From Sclerodactyla briareus (lineage: Eukaryota; Echinodermata; Holothuroidea; Dendrochirotida; Sclerodactylidae), in the NCBI GenBank assembly GCA_026419785.1, contig JAODTK010005735.1, positions 82,284 to 146,283 of the forward strand: a DNA stretch of 64,000 nucleotides. Reading direction: 5' to 3'. Of the stretch, positions 38,316-50,265 are shown piece by piece. Below the pieces are notes generated by a model that made no database searches, was not told the origin of the DNA, and worked only from the letters and a program-made list of their open reading frames with translations. Every line of letters begins with the position of its first letter. Within the stretch, counting starts at the first letter, position 1. The translations under genes and the position numbers were made by a program.

Positions 38316-41085
38316 AATAATTAAACAGTTATATATTTTAACCACGGACTTCTTCTTCAAATGTGTATAGGACAACATGCAGACAAAAGAAAACAGACTG
38401 ACACTGCACCTACCATTAATTTGTTGAATATTTATAAAGTAGAAAATTGTATCAGAAAGTCAGCCATCAGCTAAGGAAATAAATCCGGCAAAATGCAGAT
38501 TAGCTTTCGAGATAGCTCCTCCAATACTCTTGTAAATTGGCTCACACTATTGTCTGATTAATGTGAAGACTGAGTCAGCTCTTTTAATGCGCTCTTGAGC
38601 CAGCAGGCCTGCTAATTGGGGCCTATGAAAAACCTCGAAAAACCCTAAATTGGATCTATATTACTTGCTTTCGCTGTCGGAGTGGCGTATGGTTCTTCTT
38701 TATTTTTCATTTTGTTTATATTCAAGTATATCTATGATGTTTTGAGTACCGTCCTCGATATGAAAAACGCTATATAAGGAATCAAATGGTGGTTCATTGT
38801 GTACTCAATAACCAATCCGCAACCTGACTAAATTGTAGACATTGTGTTATCTTTTTTTTTTTTTTTTGAAGCTACAAAACATAGCATTCGAGAACTGGTA
38901 CTGTTTGTGAGACACTTTTTCATTATTATTACTGTGATGACGGATCCAAATCTTCTGGCTAATGTGGGCACTATGTATCAATGAACTGCCGACGTTGTAT
39001 TTCCGCAGATTGAAAAAATAATGAACAGTTTATATATGTTATGAACCACGGACTCTCAAATGTGGTAATATCGTCCCAACAATGCACAGACCAAAGAAAA
39101 ATACTGGACACTGCACCTACTCCTTGATTTGTGTGAATATTTACCAAGTAGAAAATTGTAGCAGAAATTCCATGCACATCAGCTAAGGAAATAAAATCGG
39201 CGGCAAAATGTGATTAGCTTCGAGAGAATAGCTCCTCCAATATCTTTTTAATGCATCTAACTATTGTCCGAATTATGGGGTGCAGGACTGATTCGGCTTT
39301 TTTAATGGCGCTCTTGAGCCGAGCCGAGCCGGAGCCTGCTAATTGGTTGTGGCCTAGTTAAAACTCGAAAAACCCTAATTGGGATCTTATTACTGTGCTT
39401 TCGCTGTCGGAAGCGCGTATTTCTTCTTTAATTTTTCATTTTGTTATATTCAAGTTATCTATATGTTTTGAGTACGTCTCGCTATGACGTTATATCGCTA
39501 TATAAGGAAGCAGATGGTGTCATTGTGTACTCAATACAAATCAGCAACATGACTAATTGTAAGACATTGTTATCATTTTTTTTGAAGCTACAAACATAGC
39601 ATTCGAGCAACTGGTACTGTTGTGAACACTTTTTCATTGTTATTATTTGATGACGGACCCATCTTTCGGCTAATGTGCACTATGTTCTAAAGGAACGCCG
39701 ACGTTGTATTCCCGCAGAGTGAAAATAATGAAACACGTTATATATGTATATACCACGACTTCTCAAATGTTTATATCGACCACCATGCACATACACAAGA
39801 ACATATGACTGGACGACTGCACCTACTCATTGGAGTTGTTGAATATTTAACAAGTAGAAAATGGTAGCAGCAATTCCAATGCACATCAAGCTAAGTGAAA
39901 TAAAATCCGGCAAAATGCGGAATTAGGCTTTCTAGAAGCTCCTCCATATCTTTTAAAAATTGCATCTAACTATGTCCGCATAGGTGAAGACTGAGTCGGC
40001 TTTTTTTATGCGCTCTTGAGCCGACCCGAGCCGAGCCTGCTAATTGGGGGTCTATTTCAAAACCGAAAAACCCTAAATGGATCTAGATACTTGCTTTCGC
40101 TGTCGGAGCGCGTATTGTCTTCTTTATTTTTCATTTTGTTTAGATTCAAGTATATCTATGAATGTTTGTGAGACTCATCGTATGAAACGTTATATAACCT
40201 ATATAGGAATCAGATGGTGTATTGTGTACTCAATACAAATCAGCACTGAACTAATTGTAGAGACATTGTTATCATTTTTTTAAGCTACAAAACCTCGCAT
40301 TCGAGAACTGGTCTGTTTTGTGAGCACTTTTTTCATTGTATTATTGTGATGAGGATCCCATCTCTGGCTAATGTGGCACTATGTATCTAAATTAACGTCC
40401 GACGTTGTCTGCCGCAGAGTGACAATAATGAAACATTTTATGTATAGGGTAACCACGGACTCTCAAATGTGTAATAGCGACAACATGCACAGACAAAAAC
40501 AATTACTGGACACGGCACCTACGCATTGCTTTGTGATATTTACAAGTAGAAAATGGATGCAAAATTCCATGCACTCATCTAAGGGAACTAAAATCCGGCA
40601 AAATTGCGGAATTATCTTTCGAATAGCTTCCTCCAATATCTTTTAAATTGCATCTAAACTTATTGTCCGAATTATGTGAATGAACTGAGTCCTGCTTTTT
40701 TATGCGCTCTTGGCGACCGCAGCCGAGCCTGCTAATTGGGGGCCTATTAAAAAACAAAAACTCGAAAAGACCCTAAATTGGATCTATATTACTTGCTTCG
40801 CTGTCGAGCGCGTATGTCTTCTTGGTGCTCTTTCTTTTTCATTTGTTTTATATCCGTATATCTAAGATGTTTTGAGTACGTCATTCGATATGAAACTTAT
40901 ATAACGCTATATAAGGAAGCAGATGGTGTCATTGTGTACTCAATACAATCAGCAACATGAACTAATTGTAAGACATTGTTATCATTTTTTTTGAAGCTAC
41001 AAACTGCATTCGGAACTTTACTGTTTTGTGAGACACTTTTTCATTGTTATTATTGGTGATGGACGGATCCCAATCTTCGGTCTAT
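38316..41085 (+). repeat. Satellite array, about 700-bp unit, four copies
   Basis: The landmark ACCACGGACT..TCAAATG recurs at about 38,340, 39,051, 39,753 and 40,451, a period of roughly 700 bp. Other landmarks keep the same order: TGGCTAATGTGGCACTATG, AGTAGAAAATTGTAGCAG, AGCTCCTCCAATATC, CGAGCCGAGCCTGCTAATTG, TTGCTTTCGCTGTCGGAGCG, CGCTATATAAGGAA and GGTGTCATTGTGTACTCAATAC. The last unit breaks off after GGACGGATCCCAATCTTCGG. Copies differ largely by one-base indels. No reading frame is conserved between copies, so it is not a gene array. The CGCTATATAAGG block resembles a LINE/SINE 3' tail. Confidence 0.93.
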
Positions 41086-41704
41086 TATGAAATATCCTCA
41101 AACAATGGTCACGCGTTCGTGCCGTAAACCGACTATTGCAAAGTAAACTATCCTATTATTGATTATCCAAGTCAAAGTACGCATAGTTCGATAGCCCTAA
41201 TTTTAACACCTGAATCTCCCCTGAACCATAGATACTCAGTCGTCAACAATACAACACAGACAATATATACAGTAGTGTATGCAGACCTATCCGTCACCAT
41301 TTTCTTTCCTATTGCGATCGTCATCAACCACTCTGCCGTCATGAAGACGCCCAACTCATATTATCCAAACGAGTCTTCTTCTTCTTTTAGCGTCGTTCTC
41401 AATGACAGGATAAGGATCTCCCCCCCTGTTAATGATAAAGCCGATAATGACCTCCGCTAGATTTGCTATTTGAATATCTCGTTAGGCTACGCATGGATTG
41501 TCACTACTGTGGGGTGATCAGTCTCACAATGTAGAATTAAACGTTGTAGGTGTTAATAGTTATACTTGTAACTCCATATATATATAATTATATACGACTT
41601 CAATGTTGTATATAGGTTGCTTTATCACCCACTGAATAGGCGAGTATTTTCAGTTTATGGTTATATATGGTTTTATTAGGAATACCTTCAAAATATAGGC
41701 TCAT
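41086..41704. other. No recognised gene
   Basis: Short open frames only; the region begins exactly where the satellite stops. Nothing else is supportable. Confidence 0.4.
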
Positions 41705-42132
41705 CCAGCAAACACGAATCGTTTTCGAAACGTGTTTCGTATAATTTTTGGAAGCTGTTTCCGTGTTGAGTAACATGAATTTACGGAAACGTCCATGCCT
41801 GTAAAAAAATGTTTGGGCAATATTTTCAATTTACTTTCAAATTTAGGAGTTACAGTCCAACCTGGAAACAAAACGAACGATATATCATATTACTTTGACA
41901 ACACTAACATAACGTAATTAAAAAATCCGTTTGGCCGCATATCTTTTGCCACCAAAACCCCTTAGAACACTTTCAGAATTGTTGGAAATGTTTTCAAAAA
42001 CTTTTTCGTTCAAACATTTCGTGAAACGTTTGGAAACTTACCTACCCTTTGGGGTTACTCAACAAAAAATGTTTTCGAAACAATTCAGCGAAACCTGTTA
42101 AAATGTTTTTAAAACGTTCTTGTGTTATAGGG
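41705..42132. mobile_element. MITE with AACGTTTT-rich inverted ends
   Basis: The left end is CCAGCAAACACGAATCG followed by TTTTCGAAACG. The right end read inward on the minus strand is CCCTATAACACAAGAACG followed by TTTTAAAAACA. The ends are related but diverged terminal inverted repeats. The interior repeats GTTTCGAAAC- and AAACGTTT-like palindromic words. I recall hAT-like MITEs of this style (CAGCAAACAC ends with AAAACGTTTT interiors) from many marine invertebrates. It has no coding capacity and no clear target duplication. Confidence 0.65.
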
Positions 42133-42955
42133 ATATTATACGCATTATGATACAATTTTCCAGTCAACCACCCAATCCTCCCACCCCATCCAAGCACCGG
42201 AACGACCCAGAACGAACACAACTAAGATACTAGTAGTAGTTTCCAGGTCACCTAATAGTGCTTAATTGATAACTGGTACATTTATTTAGTACATTGTTAG
42301 ATTATTACGCAAGGTTTGAATAGATCTATATTTTACAGGCTATGTTGGTCATTGAGGCGTTCGCAAGGCACTCAATACAGATCACCAAACCACACGAGTT
42401 TACATAACCGTGAACAAATTGTGATTTTTGTTTATATAGATAGCGAAATTTAAAAAAGTAAGTTTACCATTAGGCATTTGTATGCAATAACCAATTCTGG
42501 TGATAAATTCTTCCAGTTTTAGGCACGTTCGGCGTGACGCAAACAGTATATTTACAATTGCACGTGGAGAGCCTTGTAGTATTCGTATGGTCCATTTGGA
42601 CTATACACGTGGCTCAGGTGAGACTTGGAAATATCTGAACCATATGATGCACAGTACGTAAATGAGATAAGAGCAAACCTAGATATATTGTAGTTAGAAT
42701 CTTCGTTGGGACATGTATTGAGCTCGCCTCAAAATACCCTAGCTTTAGAATTTGCTTAGTACTAGGGAAACCATATCACTCCAATATCATCGAGATCGAT
42801 AAGACACTAAGGAACTTTTATACTGCAATTTTTAAATATTGATTTACCATTTAGTAGAATTAAAAATCGTACTATTTGTGTAAATGGAAGTTTTGTCAGT
42901 TTGGTGGCAGCAAACATAACACGTAATCTACTCAATTCGTCACAAACTAGTTTTT
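42133..42955. other. No recognised gene
   Basis: AT-rich sequence without recognised motif or long open frame. Confidence 0.4.
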
Positions 42956-42959
42956 CCTT

Positions 42960-43490
42960 TTTTTTCCAATCATTGGACTATCCACAGAAAAAGTGTTGTC
43001 TGCCAGAGGACAAGAGTGCACATTTGTTGATACTGTAGAAATGCCATTTATGTAAAAATGACCCTAGTAATGCTCTTGGGGTACACCACATATAATTTCT
43101 AGGGGAACTGATCTGAACTGGAGAAGGCTTGGTGGGAATGTACTTTGCGAAATCAGATATATGATGTTGAGAGTACCGATGGTAATCAATACTAATGGAG
43201 TATAGATGTAAACCTTCATATATTTGGAGGTATGATAACCTTTATATATTGGAGTTTGGCAGGTACTCGCATTGAGTGGGCCGATTACCCAGCAGCAATG
43301 GGAAGTCAGGGGTGTACTCGTTAAGTTCAACTCCTAACGGGCAGGGGAAAGTGTCCATAAGAAAAATCTCGAAAACTGAAAGGGACAAAATGTTTCAGAG
43401 AGGATCTCCCCACGACAATCGGGCCTTTCTGGTGAGGTGACCATAGTGCTCAACCAGCGTGATGAAGGCCTTGACAAAGGTCTGTACTAA
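42960..43490 (-). pseudogene. LINE reverse-transcriptase fragment
   Basis: The minus strand reads VKAF..LVEHYG near 43,470, then RSVPLEIICGVPQ (CGVPQ at 43,076-43,090). After a frameshift come INGISTVSTNVHSC, LADNTF and SVDSP. This corresponds to the KAF..LEHYGIRG, CGVPQGSxLGPLLFLIYIN and FADDT boxes of CR1/Jockey-type reverse transcriptases. LADNT replaces the catalytic FADDT. The segment between the first and second boxes does not match well and may be an insertion or strongly decayed. Confidence 0.7.
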
Positions 43491-43509
43491 TTTTGCCCTC
43501 ATTAAGAAT

Positions 43510-43800
43510 TTGAATTGGTCATTGGGATAAGTGGCGGAGTACCACGTGGTTCCGTCTGGAATCTTGGGTATCTAAATGAATTGAATTCATTACAGATTGG
43601 TGTTCTGCAGAACACCGTTCCCTCGAATGTTACCAATGACTGCATGATTTGCATAAATACGATCTGTATATATAACCTGCCCGTATGTAAAGTTCGTAGG
43701 AGTCTGTCTTTACCGAATCTCATTACAAACTCAATATTTCGGCATTTCAAATCGGCCAATGTTGAGTGGTATAGTTGATCGCCTTCGAAAAATATTTTAT
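43510..43800 (+). pseudogene. LINE reverse-transcriptase fragment, opposite strand
   Basis: The plus strand reads GVPRGSVWNLGYLNELNSL (from about 43,533), which matches the GVPQGSVLGPLLFLIYLNDL box. Next comes NTVPSNVTNDCMICINT, where a FADDTCLICI-like box would be expected; the catalytic DD has become ND. It is short, decayed, and divergent from the LINE piece immediately to its left. Confidence 0.6.
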
Positions 43801-43984
43801 CTTTTAGTACACTTCGGACTATTCACCAAGCTCTTGTGTACTCGTTTCAGACTACTGCTCAACGATTTGGTCTTATACTAGCACGCTAATCTTAATCAAT
43901 TTCGGATACTTACGAAACGTGAGTCATATTGGTTCATCCTGGCCCTCGTGACACACCAGCAACTTGTATCGGTCATCAAATCTC

Positions 43985-44565
43985 TTGAAAGTATATATGG
44001 CCTTATTAAAGTTAATATTTCTGTGTTCCTCGTGTTAGACACCACAACACACTGTCTTGCAAGTTAGGCTGAGACCTGTCAATCTGAGATGTCGTTCTCC
44101 ATCTTTTTCCTTGTCTGCCCTTCTTTTTCTTCTTCTCAGTACCGTGCCCTACAGTATCGTCTTGGCAGTCCCCGATGATTTTGAGACACAGCCGTAACAC
44201 TTCATTCACTTCACGTTTCTTCACGTGGTGAAGAGGTCATCGTAGGGGCAGATGGCCGGTCCTGATCTGTTATTTACTTCTTGGTTGGAGGTGTAGTCCC
44301 TGTAAGAGATGTTTGGGATCTTCTGAAACTATCATTATTTGTGTGGGCTTGTATTCTCCTCCCGATGTCGGCTGCCAGGTTCCACGACTCACACAGCATA
44401 CAGGAACATATATGGATGTGACAAGTGAGCGCATCAGTCGGATTTCTTTCATTTTTTTCATCGCACGGTGATGTTCCTGACTTCCAAATTAGCTTCAATT
44501 TTGTTACTGCTGCTGTTGTCTGTGCATTCTGAGAGAACATTTCTGACTTAGACGCCTCCATCTGT
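43985..44565 (-). pseudogene. LINE ORF2 C-terminal fragment
   Basis: The minus strand shows, in two overlapping frames, LKLIWKSG, RLMRSLVTSIYV, CESWNLAADIGRRIQA and FRRSQTSL. Then come YDDLFTT, KKREV and KKGRQGKRWRTTS..LQDSVLWCLTR. The order IWK, LMRSLV, CESWTLTADIxRRIQA, CFRR, HDDL, GRQRKRWxDxI matches the C-terminal part of common animal LINE endonuclease/reverse-transcriptase proteins. The reverse-transcriptase core itself is absent. Frameshifts at about 44,250 and within the CESW box show decay. The clade was not resolved. Confidence 0.85.
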
Positions 44566-44569
44566 CACT

Positions 44570-45585
44570 ATTGCTGCTTCGGACAGTTTTCTAGCTTTTT
44601 TCGCTTTACCGCTATTGACCCTGAGTCTTCGGATAATGCATTGCTCTAATAGTCATCAGCTTTTTTCCTGTGCATTATTTTTTCTGTGTCTTATCAACGT
44701 GCCTTACTTATCCTGTTCGTCCTTGTTGACTGTGTTTGGTTGCTGTTTATTTGTTGGCTGGAGTGTGCTCTCGACAAGTAAGCCCCACTATGATTTTTAC
44801 TTCACTTCTCGTTTGCCTTGATTATATAAACTATTCCATTGTAATATAACTTATCGTTGGGGGGGGGGTTACATGCTAACTGAGGAGTGAAATCAATAGA
44901 ACGAAATCGAAACGCAACGATTTATATTATAACTGTATATAATGACAACCCCTAACGTTATATTTTGACTTTGTAATGTAACGTGAGTATATTTGACTCT
45001 ATGAATTTCGTCTCAAACGCACCTCATAATATACAATCAACACCCACCTCCGTCTAGTGTAAATTGCACTATGACCACGGGCTCCGATCTCTTCAGTGTA
45101 TATATAGCTCTCAGTTTAGAACATCTAAGGAATCTAAGGTAAAATAACTCTTCCAATAGATATGCGTGTCCCTTCTCTGTATTAAGCACCCGCCATGTAG
45201 TAAGACAAGGTTAACAAGTAATCCCATAACATGTTATTTCATACTAGAGGATATTATAGCTTTTGAGATGGCATAGCGCGATTTTGGGGTCAGATTATAG
45301 GGTTTTAATTTTTTATCGTTAAGCTAACGAAGTAATCGTTTTGATCCTTTGAACCAGGTCGAAGGAATCTAATGTGGGCTTATATGTAAGTGGAGTACCC
45401 TATGTGAGCACATGAATTTTGATATAACGCCAATTTTACTTGATAAACGAAAACCTTACTCCCCTACCTAATGGATGGAGCTCATATGGGTAATGTTTGT
45501 TTTTCATGATGGAGCACATGTTTTTGGGCGTCCGGTTCGAGTCCCATCTAAGGCCCTATTTTGTACGTGTTTTTCCTTTATTAGT
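44570..45585. other. No recognised gene
   Basis: A G-run lies at 44,861-44,869. A GGTTCGAGTCCC word at 45,534-45,545 resembles a tRNA B box, but a matching A box is not convincing. Nothing else is supportable. Confidence 0.4.
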
Positions 45586-45587
45586 AT

Positions 45588-46115
45588 CTAGCCTATTGTT
45601 TAGGGGTCACGTCTCCGAGGTCACCAGAGGTCTTAGTTGGAAAATCCTATAACGTGTACTAATCATCTGTTGGTAAATTTCACTTGTAGACACGATAACA
45701 ACTCGAACCCACTGTACTCTGCCTCAACCTGGATGGATAACGGCACATGATTGTACGTGTGTCCCATGATTAGTACATTAGCCCATTGTTCCGGGGCTCA
45801 TGGTAGAAGTCCATAGAAGAAGCCAAGTTGAAAATCCTTGTAACACCAAGGCCAGAATCTCAGTCCTAACTAATTGTTGTGAAGTTTCGTAATATGAAAT
45901 ATAGGAACCCTATTGCTTTCGTCGAGAATTGCTTTCGGTTCCCAACAAGATATGTACGTCAACCCCCATTGTTTGGGTGTCATGGTAAAAGTCAACAGAG
46001 GTCAAGTTGGAATCATTGAAACAAAACCACGATAAGTCAAAACAAATGGTCTGATCAAGTTTAAAATCTTGTTGTGAAGTCAACCGAGTACGGGGACCCC
46101 ATTGTTTATGCCAGA
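45588..46115 (+). repeat. Three diverged tandem repeats, about 185 bp each
   Basis: CCTATTGTTTAGGGGTCACG (45,592), CCCATTGTTCCGGGGCTCATGG (45,782) and CCCATTGTTTGGGTGTCATGG (45,964) each start a unit. They are followed by AGGTC..AGTTGG/GTTGA and AATCCT/AATCATTG..AAC boxes in the same order. A related box, TTGTTAACACGATAAGTCAGA, is found at 51,420. Units of this style are dispersed repeats rather than coding sequence. Confidence 0.7.
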
Positions 46116-46284
46116 TGGTGGTTTTCTTGTGTGTAAGAATGCCAGAGGTTACACTTTCTAATCTGTTCTTGTGTCAGGACGTAGGTTATCAGTGATGAGT
46201 CATCAAGGGATCACATGCGCCTTTGGCTTCTGGTGTATTCTATTTGCATTACAGAAGGCACGACGAGACATCGTCGCCATGTGG

Positions 46285-46380
46285 AGCAGTTAGCAGAGCT
46301 GATAGAGTGCCAGACGGGTCGATTATCTTTATTACCTTAGTTACGGTGTTGGTGTGGTATCGGTGGCTCGAGACCAGTTG
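46285..46380 (+). other. tRNA-like sequence, possible SINE head
   Basis: AGTTAGCAGAGCTGATAGAG followed by TGCCAGAC resembles a tRNA A box and D-arm region. About 60 bp downstream, GGTGGCTCGAGACC could be a B box with a small insertion (GGTTCGAGACC expected). Spacing fits a tRNA-derived head, but the B box is damaged and no cloverleaf is evident. It may be a decayed SINE or a coincidence. Confidence 0.35.
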
Positions 46381-48368
46381 ATGACGTGGATCGGTGAGAT
46401 ACCAGTTTCGAAAGTTTTTCTTTCGTATTCCCGGCTAAGGTATAGATCATTGTTCCAGGTCAACTAACCGAATCGCTGGAAGCAGAGATCCTTGAGTCGA
46501 ATGGATAATTCACTCTATATTAAGTGACATTGTCTTAGGTTCATCTCTGCGAAACATGCAAGCAGGGCCGCTTGTATGACTCACCATGAAAAAAAAAATT
46601 ATTCGATATCGATACGCTTTACCGTCATAATGATTGGTCTATATTAAATGAGTCACAAAATCCGGGACAATTTTTTGCTCGTGATCTAATTCCTGTGAAC
46701 GGACGGCTCGTACTTTAGAATAGTATCCATTTGTACGGACGTAGAATGCGGCCTGACATCTTGAAAGGCGAGTTATCTAGTTATATTATAGTAAATATAC
46801 TGCAATTAGTTTACGGATTGGAGGCATGTGTCGTAGCAACCAAATAGTCCCACCCATAATATAACGAGCGCTTAGTAGACAAAGTTACCATTGTACTACT
46901 CGACTATGATGCCGCTGCGGCGAATGGGTTTCTTTAGAATAACTTCGCCCATGAAGCCATTTAACTTCCCTATACAATAAGTTATTGTTAGCCTATTTAA
47001 CCGGTACTAAAAACACCATACAGTTTCACCTTTCTAAAAAAAATAATTCCTCTCTCGGAATCCCTCAATGATTTCCATATTCATACCGCAAACTGAGTAT
47101 TCACTATGATTTGAGCGATGTTTATTTTTTCGTAGATGCTGGTTATGATCACGATAAGTGTTTTTTCTATAAAGTGTACGTCGTTTGATTGTGGAGACAT
47201 ACCTATGTACACCAATTGGTACACGTATCATAACAACGAATTGTGGGCCCCCCCCGACAGAAAGACCTAATTGCAGTAGTTACTTTTGTTTGATTTGAAG
47301 AGTAAAGATGCGTCTCATATAATCATAACAAATGCTTCATGGACCTGGAATCGGGACAGTCGAAGGTTGCATTATTAAAACATATCCACGACAGTTCCCG
47401 AACAGGTTCCAATCGTAGACAGTGTATTCTGCTACAACCAACTCATGAAAGTTCACTGCGAAGTGGAGACAATTCAAAGTTGACATTGGAATAGAGATGC
47501 CTTTTTTATTTGGTATGACTAAATGGTTTTATGCAACGTTTCAAAACAATGTTGTCTGCAGTTTGTTTGTGGTTTACTATCATTAATAATAATCTATCAT
47601 CTATTCTCGGTTTTGGCTTATCGTTGTGCGTCTCTTCTGCCTCACGGACCTCGGAACATCTACGGCGCACTGGGAGGTCGCGCACCCGCCCCCAGGATGT
47701 GGTCAGTGCCAAGTATGGTCGTCTTTTAGCCTATAGCACGTTACGATTGCGGTGTTTGCCTGATTGCCACATTGAATAATCTTACGGATGGGAGTCATAC
47801 GCGTGAGGACTGGATGATTGCCCCTATAAAGACACCACCTTGTCAATCTGACCAGGTTCTGGTCTCCGTCCATGTATGATTCCGATGGAACTTTATTTTC
47901 GAAATCCAAGCGAATATTGGCTCTTCCATGAGATTTCTCGATTGGGCTGGGTTCGAGGAGCCATTAGTGTTCCATTTGGGATCTTATAGAGGTCACACAT
48001 CTTGTGTGTATGTGATGCCGGCTCGCGCTTGTTTTGTGATAGTCTGTAGTCGAAGAGGGGTACCGGCAAATTCCGAGCACGCAGGCGTGGGATGCAGTTC
48101 GTTTTTTACCCTTGACACATTTGTTAGTTTTGTTTAGTGCAGTAGGGATGGGAAGAGTCAGGAAGGGAGGAACGGAAGTCTTTCAGGATACCCTGAATCA
48201 CAACAAACCCAAGAGTAAAAACCCGAAAAAAACCCGACAATAAAACCCGAAGTTAAAAATAACGAGCCTCAAAGAATTCTCCCACAATCCCTGGAAGCAG
48301 TCAAGACTGTTTTGAAGGAAATCGTCTACAGGGAGGCTGGTCCACCCGATAATCACTCTTTGCGATAA
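46381..48368. other. No recognised gene
   Basis: Open frames of 60-82 codons on both strands (for example 47,523-47,779) lack recognisable domains. No internal repeat was seen. Confidence 0.4.
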
Positions 48369-48480
48369 AGCCGTGTTTCCATGCCACGCGAACGCGGGCA
48401 GGCGGGAGTTTCCTTCGAGTCACGCCCTATTCTCACTTTTAGGGTGGATAAGCGCTATATAAGAACCGATGTAGCCTATT

Positions 48481-48545
48481 ATTATATATAGTATTTTATT
48501 TTATTATTATTATTATTATTATATTGATTATTATTATTATTAGTT
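48481..48545 (+). repeat. ATT microsatellite
   Basis: TTATTA steps directly follow the GCGCTATATAAGAA..GTAGCCTATTATT word, as at the 3' end of many LINEs and SINEs. The same position in the next unit (49,165-49,245) holds a similar tract with different interruptions. Confidence 0.85.
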
Positions 48546-48967
48546 ATCAAACACCGGACGCATATATGTTTTTAAACCTAAAACACCGGTGTTTAGTTTT
48601 TTGAAAAACCATTGGTCTACATGTCAAACGATTACCGACCCACTATTAAAAACTTCCAATGACAGGTTTTGGAATTTAATTAGCAATACGTGACATTTCA
48701 ATGGTTTATTTTTAAACAGGGTAATCTTGTTTCCAAGTTCAAATTAGGTGTCTGGCGATAGGACAATCTGATAAAATCTCATCCCTAGTGTGTGGAAACC
48801 GTTTATGATGGTTTTTGGAAATTATTTGAGTGAAAATGTCCTCCTACTCTCCAATATAGGGCTACAAGCGTAAGATCGCAGGGAAATCCCCGTGAAATCG
48901 ATACTAAATTACCATGCGGGCACGCGGGGAGGCGGAGAAGAGAGAAAATCGCTAATGACGATTAAGG

Positions 48968-49050
48968 GAACGCCAACACGCCCGCCCGCCCGCCTGCCCG
49001 CATGCCGCCTGCCCGCCTGCCCGCCTGCCGACTGCCCGCACGCCCACAGG
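48968..49050 (+). repeat. GC-rich minisatellite, CGCCTGCCCG steps
   Basis: About eight imperfect 8-10-bp steps of CGCCTGCC/CGCCCGCC. It lies in the GC block of the ~700-bp unit; equivalent positions at 49,700-49,780 and 50,675-50,795 hold G- or C-rich versions in which the steps appear on the other strand at 49,700. Confidence 0.75.
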
Positions 49051-49894
49051 AGTGAATGGAACGCGCTTTGAGCGGCGTTCTCGAAATTCACGCCACCTCT
49101 CAACATTTAGTGTGTATATGCGCTATCTAAGAAACGGGAGATGCTAGTATTTTGCGTGTTATTGTGATTATCATTATTATTATTATTATTATATTATTAT
49201 TATGATGATTTAGTATTATTATTATTTTATTATGATTATTATTTATCAACACCGGACGCATATGCTATAGTGTTTAAACATAAACTAAACACCGGTGTTT
49301 GGTTTCTTAGAACCATTGTTATGTCAACGATAGCGCCTAAAATACAATAATTGATAATACAATTAAAAAAAAAAATAAAAAAAACTTCAATTGCCAAGTT
49401 TGGAGATTTAATTAGCAGAAAGTTGACACCGTAAGTGGTTTAACATGCGAATGGGTTCAAAGAGGTGTCCGGCCGTTAAAATGGAGAAAATTCGTATAAG
49501 ATGTCATTACGAGTGTTGAACAGTTTAGGATGTGTTCGCTTTGGAACATGATTTGAACATAAACTTTGTTCTCTCCTCTGCTTATCGGGCTACACGGCAG
49601 AGTAAGAGTGCCAGGGAAATCACCGGAAGGAAATCGATTACAAAATACAAAGCCCGCAGCCGCACGCTGTGCCGCCCCCCTTAAGCCGCGTTCCATGCAC
49701 GGGGCGGGCGGCGGCGGGGTGGGCGGACGGGAGGGCGGCGTTTTGGAAGACCGTTTCCATGCAATGGGGCGGCCGGGAGGGCGTTTTCTCGATCACGCAC
49801 CTTTTTCAACTTTTAGGGTGATATGCGCTATATAAGAAACCGATGTAGCCTACTATTTTAATGTTAGTATTATTATTGTATTAATGTTATTTTG

Positions 49895-50265
49895 TATTAT
49901 TATGTTGTTGTCGTGGTCGTTGTCGTTGTTGTTGTCGTCGGTTGTGTTGTTTTTGTCGTCTGTGTCGTGGTTTGTCGTTGTTAGTTGTTGTGTTGTTGTG
50001 ATGTTGTCGTCGTTGTTGTCGTGTTGTGTCGTCGCTGTGTGGTTTGTTCGCTTAATAATTAATTATTTCCTATTATTAGTATTTGGATATTGAATTATTG
50101 TTATATTATGTGGTGTGGTTGTCGTTGTCGTTGTAGTTGTCGTTGTCGTTGACGTTGTTGGTGGTGTTTTGCCGTTGGTGTCGTTGTGTCGTCGTGTGTT
50201 GTGTTGGTGTCGTGGGTGGTTCGTTGTTGTCAGTGGCGTTGTTGTCGTTGACGTTGTTGTCGCCC
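49895..50265 (+). repeat. GTT/GTC-rich degenerate microsatellite
   Basis: About 370 bases dominated by GTTGTC, GTTGTT and GTCGTT steps, interrupted by a short AATTATTATT block near 50,056-50,110. It replaces the ATT tract found at this position in the other units of the array. Confidence 0.85.

Noticed and set aside
40077-40283. Open frames inside the 38-41 kb array
   Set aside because: Equivalent positions in the other units are closed, so the frames are not conserved.
38316-41085. The satellite units as a tandem array of small RNA genes (5S, U-snRNA or spliced leader)
   Set aside because: No known 5S or snRNA core sequence, no Sm site flanked by a stem, and no convincing polymerase III boxes were seen in the unit.
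45534-45545. A GGTTCGAGTCCC word that looks like a tRNA B box
   Set aside because: The upstream region lacks a convincing A box at the right distance and no cloverleaf can be drawn, so no tRNA or SINE was called.
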